This document shows positions 1-8,700 of a DNA stretch of 64,000 nt, in pieces (the stretch's first letter is position 1; every line of letters starts with the position of its first letter). Source of the stretch: Amoebophrya sp. A120 (Eukaryota; Sar; Dinophyceae; Syndiniales; Amoebophryaceae); contig CAJINV010000014.1 of assembly GCA_905178155.1 (NCBI GenBank), positions 502,051 through 566,050 of the forward strand, written 5' to 3'. The notes beneath the pieces are model-generated. The model ran no database searches, was not told the DNA's origin, and saw only the letters and a list, made by a program, of their open reading frames with translations. The translations under genes and the position numbers were made by a program.

Positions 1-69
1 CCCGGCGGTTGCCCTATATGGTAACGGCAACTGCCTTCGCGCTGCGTTTGCTAAGCAATATCGCAAGCG

Positions 70-114
70 CGCAGAGCGCGCGCGCCGGCTTCGTGGGCCG
101 GCGCGCGCTCTGCG
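70..114. repeat. GC-rich perfect-stem hairpin
   Basis: Two arms of about 18 bp (70-89 and 97-114) made of CAGAGCGCGCGC..GGC and its reverse complement surround a 7-base loop. The left arm carries one extra GC step. Flanking sequence is more CG alternation. No gene is attached to it, and its role is unknown. Confidence 0.75.
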
Positions 115-142
115 CGCGCGCGCGCACGCATTTGGTTACCAG

Positions 143-184
143 ACCATCATCGGGGGGTCCACCACTCCTGCGTGACCCGTCTTA
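143..184. repeat. dispersed 40-bp repeat, copy 1
   Basis: Core is ATCATCGGGGGGTCCACC followed by a CTCCTGCGTGACCCGTCTTA-type tail. The copy has one change (CCACCACTCC) against the others at 838, 2387, 3915 and 5408. Confidence 0.8.
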
Positions 185-837
185 TGGAAATGGAAAGAAA
201 AACAAGCCCGATCTGCAACCCGGATATTTGTGACGCATCTTGCCGAAGACTGCAGGCTCATGCGCGCGACACATCAAAAACAACTACGGCGCAGATGGGG
301 CTTTTTTCAAACATACCCTGCAGAAGATAGTCTTTGAAGATCTCCACCACCTTGGATTGGTTTCTCCCCTGTGTTCTTCTGTGCCCCGACGTGTCCGCGC
401 CTCCGACTAAGGTGGCCACCCCGGCAGGAAGGTGTGGTCGCGCAGTGGCGAGTGCGCCGGTCTTTGCTTCCATCCTGGGCGTTCCGCGCTTGCTCAACCC
501 GCGCTGAGCACCAGAGGGGCCGACATCAAGATGACATCAGGAGCAGAGCAACCACCGGGACAAGAACGAGGGCGACATTTTTCGGCTATGATTTCGGGGA
601 AGTTTCTATCACGCCACACATACGTAATTCTACATGCAAACTCGATCTTCATGCCATTGCGCATTCTCACGCGCGATGGCATGGCACTTGGATCCTGAGC
701 ACTGATATCGTAAAACGTCGTGCGAACACCCGAACAGCAAGAACTTCAGCAGCGCCAAAAAAACTGGACTCTGACAAAGTCCATTCATCAGGAAGGGCTG
801 CGACTTGGGTACCGCTTCGAGTATCACGCCTGGTTAT

Positions 838-875
838 CTACCATCATCGGTGGATCCACCGCTCCTGCGTGACCC
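838..875. repeat. dispersed 40-bp repeat, copy 2
   Basis: Begins CTACCATCATCGG and ends CTCCTGCGTGACCC. The G-run is altered to GGTGGATCC, and the 3' tail differs from copies 1, 4 and 5. Confidence 0.8.
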
Positions 876-1452
876 CTAAGCTCAAAGAAGAGCTAGTTAG
901 AAAACCAAAAAAAAAAAAGCTGCTCTGCTGCGCCGATCTTGTGAACAGTGTCCGTTTTGCCGTCGCAGCCCCCTTTCGGGCTGTGTGTGTTCGCGTGTGT
1001 AGTTCATTTGCGAGAGAACACCAGGAGCAGGTGTGCCGCCAAATTACTTCAGCAAGATACCACGAAACTTGCTGTGATTTCTATCTCTGACGACTGATCA
1101 TGCGAGTTGTTTACAGAGCGGGGTGAAGTTGCACTACGCATGAGCGCATCTCTCGCACCGCCCACAGCAGGGTTCGTGGGCCGCCGGGGCGGGGAGGATT
1201 GGTGTGTTGGTCTTTGGAGGCCTTCGCAGCTCAATCTCCTGAGGAGCGGTGAAACATGTTGAACAAACGGGGCTGAGAGACGTGTCAAGCAGGCGAGAGA
1301 TCATCAGCGAGCTTGTCGTTTGCTTTCTTGTTAACTTCTAAGAAAGAGTTACAACTGTGACCACACAGGAAAATAAAAAGATGGCGGCACCGAAAACTTT
1401 TCGCACTCGACCCTTCGCCCACCAACCGTACCTGGGTCATCTGTGGATTTGT

Positions 1453-2249
1453 TTAATCGTCGCCTTTTTCCCGACCCCCGCCCGGTCCCGCGGTTTTCTG
1501 CTGACCCGCAGCGACACGCAGAACAAAATTTTCTACTTATCAAAAGGAAAAATCCCCCCTCCCCATATCAAAAGGAAGTCTCTGATGCTGGATTTGCGTA
1601 CACAGATCAGCTTTGTATTGCAGAGAGGCATTTCGGGCAGATCTCCAGGCTAGTTAGGGGCGTATGTGTCTAGTTGTTCAGCATGGCAAGCGGGTCACTT
1701 TTAGGGCCAACAGCATGGCAAATCGCTTCCATAGTGGGGCGGAAGCTTCTGCCCTTGTCTTCTTGCAATACAAATGTGATTTGCGACCTCAAATCAGCAA
1801 CGCAAATTTTCGGAAGCATACCTTTTCGATATGGGGAGGGGGGATTTTTACTCAGGATACTACTCGCTTTTGCCCAGCTTCGATGAATCCATCACGCATT
1901 CTATGCTGTGTAAAAACGTCCCCACCCCATAGTCAAGATGGGAAATCTGCAACACAAATCTCCAAGCTTTGGGAGTTCTGCATGACAAGTTTCCATCTGC
2001 AGTGTAGTGCTGGTTAACAAGGAAAGCCGCATGCGAAAGCCACTTTCTCATCCTGTTTAGAGCATTACAAATACCAAAAACCGGCTGAAAATGCCTCTTA
2101 TGGAGTTGCGCATTACAAATGTTTCTGTCATTGCGCATTTGCATTAGGGGAACTACGTTTTTACAAATGATACATTCGCAACTGGACAGCACACAGCTGG
2201 ACCAGGATCCGGGGAGCGAGCCTCTCCGTGGGTGCCGTATTGCAAGACA
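1453..2249 (-). CDS. probable C-terminal exons of an unrecognised gene
   Basis: Removing the two introner-type elements at 1538-1859 and 1902-2172, each with one 5-bp duplication copy, gives a continuous minus-strand frame. It runs from about 2249 through 2178, 1901-1865 and 1537-1453 to a TAA. The peptide passes through ILVQLCAVQLRMRDGF, IEAGQKRVENFVLRVAA and ends GGREKGDD. It crosses both junctions without a stop, while the unspliced frames do not. The product is not recognised. The upstream limit is unclear because a damaged element lies at 2250-2325. A second frame (ending SSKLGKSE) also survives splicing, so the frame choice is inference. Confidence 0.4.
1538..1859. mobile_element. introner, family A with a family D-type right tip
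   Basis: The left end TATCAAAAGGAAAAATCCCC and the right end GGGGGGATTTTTACTCAGGATA are inverted except for the last ten bases, which match the family D tip instead. The duplication is CTACT at 1533-1537 and 1860-1864. The interior matches the family A copies at 37857 and 44060. Confidence 0.85.
1902..2172. mobile_element. introner, family D-like
   Basis: The left end TATGCTGTGTAAAAACGTCC and the right end ACGTTTTTACAAATGATA are inverted. The duplication is CATTC at 1897-1901 and 2173-2177. It lies 42 bp from the preceding element. Confidence 0.8.
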
Positions 2250-2325
2250 GCGCGCATTTGTGTGCACAAGTCCTGCGTCACAGATTTCCCATTTGATATG
2301 GGATGGGGGCTTTTTTCATTTTGAT
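2250..2325. mobile_element. truncated introner-like element
   Basis: Only a right-hand end is recognisable (GATATGGGATGGGGGC then TTTTTTCATTTTGATA), resembling families A and H. No matching left end or duplication is visible. It is probably a remnant. Confidence 0.4.
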
Positions 2326-2386
2326 AGAAACACCGTAACCGGAGAGACGGTGGCGATGAAGCGCATGAAGTTGCAGGATTACGTGT

Positions 2387-2423
2387 CTACCATCATCGGG
2401 GGGTCCACCGCTCCTGCGTGACC
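2387..2423. repeat. dispersed 40-bp repeat, copy 3
   Basis: CTACCATCATCGGGGGG followed by TCCACCGCTCCTGCGTGACC. Identical to copy 4 over its whole length, then diverges at the 3' side. Confidence 0.85.
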
Positions 2424-3041
2424 ACAAACCGTCAACATCCATCATGGGCGCCAAAACAAAGGACATGTCCCGGCATTTCAGGCCGTTTTCGGGTGCCGCT
2501 TTCATCTCCCAAACCTGTCAAAGGCGCCACGGCATTACGCCTGCAATAGAGTGCCCACAGGCATGGGGGGCTTCGACGTGGGCGAACCTACCTAAGGAGA
2601 CAAGATGGCCGCTACGCTGCCCTGAATGACAACCCACCCTTGCGGCCGCCCTGCTGATCCGTCGGCAGCGAAAGTTTTGGCCCCCTTTTTTATTCACCTG
2701 AAAATGTCTAAAGCGAAAAAAGATATACGACTTCGCAGACATCACGGGGAGCTTGATAGTTAGAGTAGACCCGCGAAGGCCTTGCCTGAGAAAGTAGCTC
2801 ACTCGGACGGGAGCAAGACCAATGGCGCGCGAGTCGTGTTGCGCTTTGGTTCGAAAATCCGGCTGCTCCTGGCAAAAAAGCGAATGGGCCGAGGGACGGA
2901 GCCGTGGCTGGCGCGCTCCAAAAAAGCGCCGCGGCTAGCTATACAAACGCGATCTTCCCAAGCCAGCCTGGGCTCGCCGACCTTCCCAGCCGAGGCCGGC
3001 ACCGAATGTGGGGAGAAAAGAAAAACAGGAGCGCCACAATG

Positions 3042-3165
3042 TCCTTTTAGTGAATATGCCGGGGGGTATGGCAAATATGTGGGGCTATACCACCCCACAT
3101 ATTCGCAATCGCGGCGGCATACTGAATATTTGGGGTGGAGGGGGCCCGCATAGTCACTAAAAGGA
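3042..3165. repeat. nested inverted repeat, MITE-like
   Basis: Outer arms of 18 bp (TCCTTTTAGTGAATATGC at 3042 and its inverse at 3148-3165) differ at one base. Inside is a second stem, GCAAATATGTGGGG at 3071-3084 against CCCCACATATTCGC at 3093-3106. No target duplication is visible, and the element does not resemble the introner families. Confidence 0.7.
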
Positions 3166-3761
3166 GAGCAGCGCCGGCGCCAGCAACCGACGCGAGACGG
3201 ACACGAAGCCGACCTGTGGACGGGCCTCACAAAGCCCGAAGGCTTTTCAACAAGGCGACAACGCCGCCGCTAGTATGCTACGCGCGGCGAGCTGCGCGAC
3301 GGATCAAAAACCACCCGCAGGGTAGGGACTGTATGCCCACGGGCAACCAAGACAGGTCGCGCGGCCGCCCTCCTTTTTGCCCCCGGCCAAGCCGGCACAC
3401 ACGCGGAGCCCTTTCGGTTTTCGTGCGGGCGCCCCAAGCCGTAGCCGCCACGCCGGAATCGCCCCAAGGGCTAGAGCCGCCGGGATGGCACTCGGCTGTG
3501 GTTGAAGGTCACTCCGGGGAAATTGACGAAAATCCTGCAGCGCCATGCTAGGCGCTCAATGCTTTGCACATGCAAGGGAGGCAAACGCAAATCGAAAAGG
3601 TCGGCTTCACAGGAGGCCGCCGCCGGCGCCAATATTTGTCGCGAGTCTGTTTAACAAGCCCCGTTACTTACTACATTAGTGGCGCCCGGCATCAGCCAAA
3701 ACATCCAGAGCCAGAAGCGCTGTGGGTGCATTTCTCATGGAGACGCATGCCCTTTCCAACG

Positions 3762-3810
3762 AAAAGCGGCAACATGTTGCGCGCTACCTGAAGAGCGGCA
3801 ACATGTTGTG
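3762..3810. repeat. short direct repeat
   Basis: AGCGGCAACATGTTG occurs twice 28 bp apart, in slightly different flanks (AAAAGCGG and AGAGCGG). Confidence 0.7.
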
Positions 3811-3914
3811 CAATTCGCGAAACCTAAAATCCCCCCGAATATGTGGGCCCTGAAAAAAGGCCGTTCTCGGTTCCGCGGCGCTAGTTTGTCCCCCCATATC
3901 CTTGTCCTCATCTT

Positions 3915-3973
3915 CTACCATCATCGGGGGGTCCACCGCTCCTGCGTGACCCGTCTTACTTGCGCCGTCTGTA
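3915..3973. repeat. dispersed 40-bp repeat, copy 4 (long form)
   Basis: Carries the core plus the extension CCGTCTTACTTGCGCCGTCTGTA in two parts, shared with copy 5. Read on the minus strand, the extension contains CAAGTAAGACGG, a donor-like GTAAG. Confidence 0.8.
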
Positions 3974-4489
3974 ATGATCAGACCATGCGCAATGTTCGCC
4001 CCTCCGAAAGATCAAGGCAGTATTTCGTATGAGGCACAGCAGGTGGTCAAACAATGAGGACACCATGCGCAAGCGCAACGCATAGGACAGGAGTCGAGGT
4101 GCAGATCACTCCACCCGCGCGTTCTAAAGATCCAAGAAAGAATTCAAAGATAAAGATCAACTCGCGCGGGGAACGGAAATCTAAAGAGATCAATGTCTGT
4201 TGCATCATGCTTCTAAATCTAAATCTAACTCCAGCTGAATCTAAAGATCCGATCTGGTGGTGGGAAAATGTTGTTGACAACAGAAAGAAGCTGAGCTCTC
4301 TTGAACATGGCCGATCAAAATATAGCTTTGCTTTGCCTGATCTGCTCCGAAGCGGGGCTACACTAGTTCCTCAAATATAGCCGCTGCATAGAACAAGTAG
4401 TGCTTGTTCCGACGCCAACTGTTTCTATTCCAATTTACAATCTCACAGGGACGAGAATCGTAGTCAGATTTTCACAAAACCGACTGAAA

Positions 4490-4875
4490 ATGGTGCACGT
4501 CTACAACGAAGCCACCAAGACCTTCTACCAGGTCCACCAGAAGAAGGTTGCCCAGCGACCGGCCAGGGAGGTGGGCAAGCGCCAGAAGAACACGGAATAC
4601 ATGAAGAAGCTCTTGGTATACTTGATATCGTCTTTTGGTTTTGTTTATTTCTTGCTTTGCTTTTGGCCGAAAATTATACCTACCAATGGAATTTAGATTT
4701 ATTTTGGGTGCAAGCAGCCTTCTGCAGGGCTAATGTGTACTACGATGAAGGGCGATTGGAGGATTTTATAAAATGCAAATCTTGAATTCCACCAAAAATT
4801 TTTCCCCAAATCCTAAAACAGGCTCTGGAGGCCGCGCACCCGGTGAAGTGCATTTACACGGACAAGAAGGAGTAA
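4490..4875 (+). CDS. small conserved-looking protein, 59 aa, two exons
   Basis: This is the only confident plus-strand gene. Exons are 4490-4615 and 4822-4875, with a canonical GT-AG intron of 206 bp: donor after AAGCTCTTG, acceptor CAAATCCTAAAACAG. The spliced frame encodes a 59-residue, strongly basic protein beginning MVHVYNEATKTFYQVHQKK. It continues through VGKRQKNTEYMKKLL and ends HPVKCIYTDKKE before TAA. There is no signal peptide or membrane segment. The even lysine/arginine distribution and compact size suggest a nucleic-acid-binding or ribosome-associated role, but I do not recognise the family. Unlike its neighbours it has no low-complexity runs and no introner. Confidence 0.75.
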
Positions 4876-5106
4876 AAAGTCAGACGAGGACGACGCAAAA
4901 TGGTGCATAGAACAACTCTGAAAACAACAACCCTCGCTGCCAGATGACTTTAATTTGTGGCGCCGAACAGCACTTGTGCAGCGCGGAAAAATGTTGAGAA
5001 GATTCTGACTACGATTTAAAAATCTGACAGCAATTATTCTTGCTGGGAGGGTTTCCGCTGAAGTCCTTGCCGACGGCTTGGGAAAACGCTGCGGATCATG
5101 TTGCCT
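4876..5106. other. intergenic, nothing recognised
   Basis: Follows the stop of the 59-aa gene. No element, RNA gene or reading frame stands out. Confidence 0.4.
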
Positions 5107-6366
5107 TCACAGAGAAGAGTGTTCCGGTCGTTGTGCGTAGCATTGTAGCACTAGGCTTTCCATCGTTGTTGCTACGATCTGAGATGGTGTCGAACGTAGT
5201 AGACCACCTCTCTTGCGAAACACACCATCGGTGCCGAGACCACCTCTCTTGCAAAGCACATCCATGCACGCTTTAGAAGAGCGACCGTGGCGAAGATGGA
5301 TCAAAAGCAACAGTTCGGTTCGTGCGAACAGCAACACAGAGGATTGAAAATCGCGATTTAGATTGACAGAAAAGGAGTAATAATCAGTCAGTCTCCTTTC
5401 TCCCGTCAACATCATCGGGGGGTCCACTGCTTCTGCGTGACCCGTCTTACTTGCGCCGTCTGTACCTCCTGAGGCTGTGCTGCCCCCTTGACGACCCTGC
5501 TGCTTGTCCTCGTCTCCTTGGTTTGGAAAAAGGAAGCCCGTCACGTTCTGTAGTAGTTGACCCACTAGGTTTCCGCCGAGAAGCTGAGAGGTTGTACTAG
5601 ACGTAGTCGTCGTTGTTCTCAGCCTACTATCGTCTACAACATGACCATCTTCTTCCATCTTTATGCCGTTACTCCCTAGGTCTGCCACGGCCGGATCGTT
5701 GTCAAGAACTTGTTCTAGTACGTCCACTTCCTCGTCTTTCATCTGCTTTTCCAACAATTTGAAATCCTCGCTATTCAGCGTCGGCTTTGCTCGGAGCGGC
5801 TGCACCGCGGAAGAGGGTGACGTCGAAGAACCATTTTCAACGAGAAGAGCATCAACATCTGGTCGATTTGCATTTCCATTTTTGTCTCTCTCTACTTTCG
5901 CTTTCCCGCCCGAAGCGGCACCGCCACCTGCCTGCTGCATGAAATCTCGCAAATTTTTCCCGGCGCCACCGCCCAGATACTGTTGCGACGCTTGGTTGGA
6001 AATTCTGGCTGTTTCGTTGCGGCGGTCCGCTTCAGCATCCAACACTGCGCGCTCTGACGGCGTTAGCACGTACGGCGAATCTTCCACGCGGCCGCCCGGC
6101 TCCACGTTTAATATTTTGCCCTTCTTCTCCTCTCTATGTCCTAGGCAGCAACAGCCCACCAGGCAGCACAGCAGCAGGAGCAACGCCAAACAGGAGAAAA
6201 CCACCAACCAGAAGAGGTCCAGCTCCTCCAGAAGTCCTTGTTCTCTACTAGTACTTGTTCTCTTTTCATCCTTTTGGCTCTTGGCCACGAAGGCAGCGGG
6301 GGTTGTGTGGCCGGAGCGGGCGGCGGCTTGACTTCGTCTAGCGTTAGTGAGCAGCAAGCTCTTCAA
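5107..6366 (-). CDS. single-pass membrane, low-complexity protein (start uncertain)
   Basis: Open minus-strand frame of about 420 codons. An N-terminal Arg/Ala-rich segment precedes one strong transmembrane helix (WLVVFSCLALLLLLCCLVG, about residues 53-71) that ends in a cluster of cysteines. A long polar Ser/Thr/Gly-rich tail follows, with acidic stretches (LEKQMKDEEVDVLEQVLDN). The frame is open upstream of 6366 and has no ATG at that point, so the true start or an earlier exon is probably near 6370-6440. The 3' portion runs into copy 5 of the dispersed repeat at 5408-5464, so the last 100 or so codons may be non-coding or a repeat-derived C-terminus. Family not recognised. Confidence 0.45.
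   Translation of the reverse strand: MKSLLLTNARRSQAAARSGHTTPAAFVAKSQKDEKRTSTSREQGLLEELDLFWLVVFSCLALLLLLCCLVGCCCLGHREEKKGKILNVEPGGRVEDSPYVLTPSERAVLDAEADRRNETARISNQASQQYLGGGAGKNLRDFMQQAGGGAASGGKAKVERDKNGNANRPDVDALLVENGSSTSPSSAVQPLRAKPTLNSEDFKLLEKQMKDEEVDVLEQVLDNDPAVADLGSNGIKMEEDGHVVDDSRLRTTTTTSSTTSQLLGGNLVGQLLQNVTGFLFPNQGDEDKQQGRQGGSTASGGTDGASKTGHAEAVDPPMMLTGERRLTDYYSFSVNLNRDFQSSVLLFARTELLLLIHLRHGRSSKACMDVLCKRGGLGTDGVFRKRGGLLRSTPSQIVATTMESLVLQCYAQRPEHSSL
5408..5464. repeat. dispersed 40-bp repeat, copy 5 (long form)
   Basis: Matches copy 4 including the GTCTTACTTGCGCCGTCTGTA extension, with two changes in the core (CCACTGCTTCTG). It lies within the open frame of the 5107-6366 gene. Confidence 0.8.
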
Positions 6367-6405
6367 GTCATGTCTACTTGTTCCTCTATTTAGTTTCAGC
6401 GGAGG

Positions 6406-6440
6406 ACCAATCGTTGCAGTTCCTGTTCTCGTCCCGGAAT
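6406..6440. repeat. 35-bp direct repeat, copy 1
   Basis: ACCAATCGTTGCAGTTCC followed by TGTTCTCGTCCCGGAAT. Repeated identically at 7190-7224, 784 bp away. A partial third match (GCTGCAGTTCCTGTTT) follows immediately. Confidence 0.9.
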
Positions 6441-6931
6441 GACCGCTGCAGTTCCTGTTTGATCAACAAGACAGGGAAAATGGCCGCGCCCCGACCTCGG
6501 TTGTTGACGTGAGTGCTCGGAAAGGCCCGGCCGTGTCGCCGAGTCCTCTCGGAGAAGGCATCCCGAGCCGGATCGCGGTTGCCTGGCTTCTTGGGTTGCG
6601 TGGGTGTGGGGTGGCATCGGGCACGCAGCTGGCTGCCCGGCGCGGCTGTGCCGCCCCTCGATGCGAAGGCGGAAGCGTAGTGGGCGCAGGTGGGCGGCCC
6701 ACATTCGCCGACCGCGCCAGGTTTCGGAAGGGGGCAAGGGGGCGGGGGGAAGAATTTATGCCTTGGGAGGATTACCAAAGTGGCCCGCGTCGCAGCCGCA
6801 ACGAGCTGCAGAAAAAGCGCAAGCGGGGCAAAGGAAGCCAAAGCAGAGCTGTGCGCCCAAAGGTAGCTGCGATGAGCATGCCCCAGCCCAAGGCCCCGAA
6901 GGTGGGAGATGGGACCTGCGCCGCTATGAGG

Positions 6932-7741
6932 CTACATGACTTGCACGGCCGGCGTGGTAAACGAAGCGCACAAAGTGCTAGAGGTGGAAGCGGATCGACG
7001 CTTGTCGCGCGCAACTAGAGGCGTAGTATGCCCCTTGGGTGTCATCAACAGTGCCAGGCCCTGCGAGCCCCAGCAACAAGAGGCGACCGCGCCAACTCCC
7101 TTCGCCTTATTATCGGGAGAGGCGCGAGACCCAAAATTTTTTTTTCGTTTTGTTGAAAAGAAGGTCTTGTTGACAGATTTCGCTACCGTACCAATCGTTG
7201 CAGTTCCTGTTCTCGTCCCGGAATATGAAGTAGACGGCGAAGATCTTCTTGACGCGAGCGCCTCGTTGTCCTCTTCGTCAACATCCCTGGGCCACCTGGG
7301 GTAAATAACTCTTTTACTTTTCCTGCCCTCGCGTCTCCGGGTCCTTGTTTTCAAGAGTGTCACCGCAGAAACGCAACAGGAGCAGGACCATGATCTCCGC
7401 GATAACATCTTCATAGAAGCAGGTGCAGGAGCAGCAGTAGTCACAGTTCTTGAAAAGTAGGAAATAATATTATCTCCAACAAGATCCCCCGTCGCCATGG
7501 TGGTTTTCGAAAACTTCGACACAGTCTGCGACCAATTGAGAATTGCAGGAGAAGGCCGCGACGTCGGTATTGCAGTATTGAAAGGTTGTGGCCATGTGGA
7601 ATTATCCTGCTGCGCCGGCCGCGGGGAACGCTCGTCGATGCTTGCAAGGAAAAGAATGATGTGGTCCGTCCAACTAATAGAACCCATGCAAAGGAAGACG
7701 ACGACGAGAAACATTTTGAGATTATTTTTTTTGAAAATCAT
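6932..7741 (-). CDS. possible signal-anchored low-complexity protein
   Basis: The frame can start at the ATG at 7741 and runs 269 codons to TAG. The N-terminus MIFKKNNLKMFLVVVFLCMG is basic then strongly hydrophobic, a signal peptide or signal anchor. The rest is Ser/Thr/Arg-rich with no domain I recognise. The second 35-bp repeat falls inside the frame and encodes TGTATIGT-type residues. The evidence is weak beyond the open frame and the N-terminus, and an opposite-strand frame (6936-7304) is also open. Treat as tentative. Confidence 0.3.
   Translation of the reverse strand: MIFKKNNLKMFLVVVFLCMGSISWTDHIILFLASIDERSPRPAQQDNSTWPQPFNTAIPTSRPSPAILNWSQTVSKFSKTTMATGDLVGDNIISYFSRTVTTAAPAPASMKMLSRRSWSCSCCVSAVTLLKTRTRRREGRKSKRVIYPRWPRDVDEEDNEALASRRSSPSTSYSGTRTGTATIGTVAKSVNKTFFSTKRKKNFGSRASPDNKAKGVGAVASCCWGSQGLALLMTPKGHTTPLVARDKRRSASTSSTLCASFTTPAVQVM
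7190..7224. repeat. 35-bp direct repeat, copy 2
   Basis: Identical to 6406-6440. The flanks on both sides differ. Confidence 0.9.
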
Positions 7742-8700
7742 TTTGAACCAACTACTTAGTCGAGGTGGGCGAGGCACTGGCTTGCTCTTCCAGGTGGACG
7801 AGGCCTTTTCGAAACCACAATAAGGTGGTAAAAGAAGAGCCTAGTAGAGCATCTTCATCTATCTAACTACAACATGATCGGCAGAGAAGATACATCAACA
7901 AAATCACGTAGATCATACTATAGTCAGAATATTATCACGCACTTAGACTTACACGAGTGTGGTAAGCGGGGGCTAAGTTTCCTGTGTTTTTCCTTTTGGG
8001 ACGGTAAGTAGAACTCGTGGGGGGTATCGCTTAAGAGTTGTACTCTTGAGTTGTACTACAACGACCACTAGAGCGACAGCCCTGAAGATCTGTTGTGGCG
8101 AAGACGAACAAAAGAGCTGCAACCAACACCACGAAACACCACGACACGATTGCTGGTTCATCTGGTCAATACAATTGACATTCGAAAAGAAGGACGAACT
8201 TCTGAACGAGGCTCGGAACGCAAAGGACAGATTGCAACTGCAACTTCACCAAACGATGACGAACGAATTCTAGGTGGCGGACGGAACGAATCTTCATGCG
8301 TTGCGTTTGCAAAGACGAAAAAGAAGTAGAGTGAGAAATACGAATAGTGGATAGTTCGGCGGATTGATAAATATTCGAGTCCAGCATCGAAAACGCAAAC
8401 TTTACGATGCGCATCCTGCGAAGAAATTATGGAAGATGGTGAGTAATTGATTCATCTGTGCGCACACCTCCAGTTTTTTCTTCTTTTTTTCTTGTGTGAA
8501 GATGTAGATGCTGGGGTTCATTTACAAACTCGAACTCTGGAGGTTCCTCTGCGTTTGACAGTCAAGAAAGGTTCGATCAACTTGAAGCTACAACGTCAAT
8601 TTTGTACAGCATAGTATGAGCAAGAGCATGCATGATACTAGGCTAGATCTGTAGTCATGCATGACTAGTGTCAATTTGTATGTAAAGTAAAAGCAGCACC
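7742..8700. other. intergenic stretch
   Basis: AT-richer sequence with short overlapping frames on both strands and a CATGCATGACTA motif near 8626-8670. No gene or element could be supported. Confidence 0.4.

Larger units (their letters stand above)
1..1452. other. gene-poor left end
   Basis: No ORF here has a convincing start, domain or splice partner. It holds the GC hairpin near base 90, two copies of the dispersed 40-bp repeat, and a poly-A run near 908. The open frames at 371-1090 have compositional bias but no protein-like features. Confidence 0.5.
2424..4489. other. gene-less repeat-rich stretch
   Basis: Open frames overlap on both strands and none looks like a protein. The stretch contains a nested inverted repeat (3042-3165), a short duplicated motif (3762-3810), one copy of the 40-bp repeat and an AAATCTAAAGATC-rich patch (about 4125-4260). 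Confidence 0.5.

Noticed and set aside
371-1090. Plus-strand open frame of 239 codons
   Set aside because: It crosses the dispersed repeat, has Arg/Cys/His-rich composition typical of chance frames in GC-rich DNA, and has no partner exon or domain.
2840-2870. tRNA-like TTCGAA context (GGTTCGAAAATCC)
   Set aside because: No acceptor stem or anticodon arm could be folded around it. No other tRNA or rRNA gene was recognised.
6386-6841. Minus-strand frame with a signal-like N-terminus (MASFAPLALFLQLVAAATRA)
   Set aside because: The remainder is Pro/Arg/His-rich, opposite-strand frames are equally open, and it abuts the 35-bp repeat. Not enough to call a gene.
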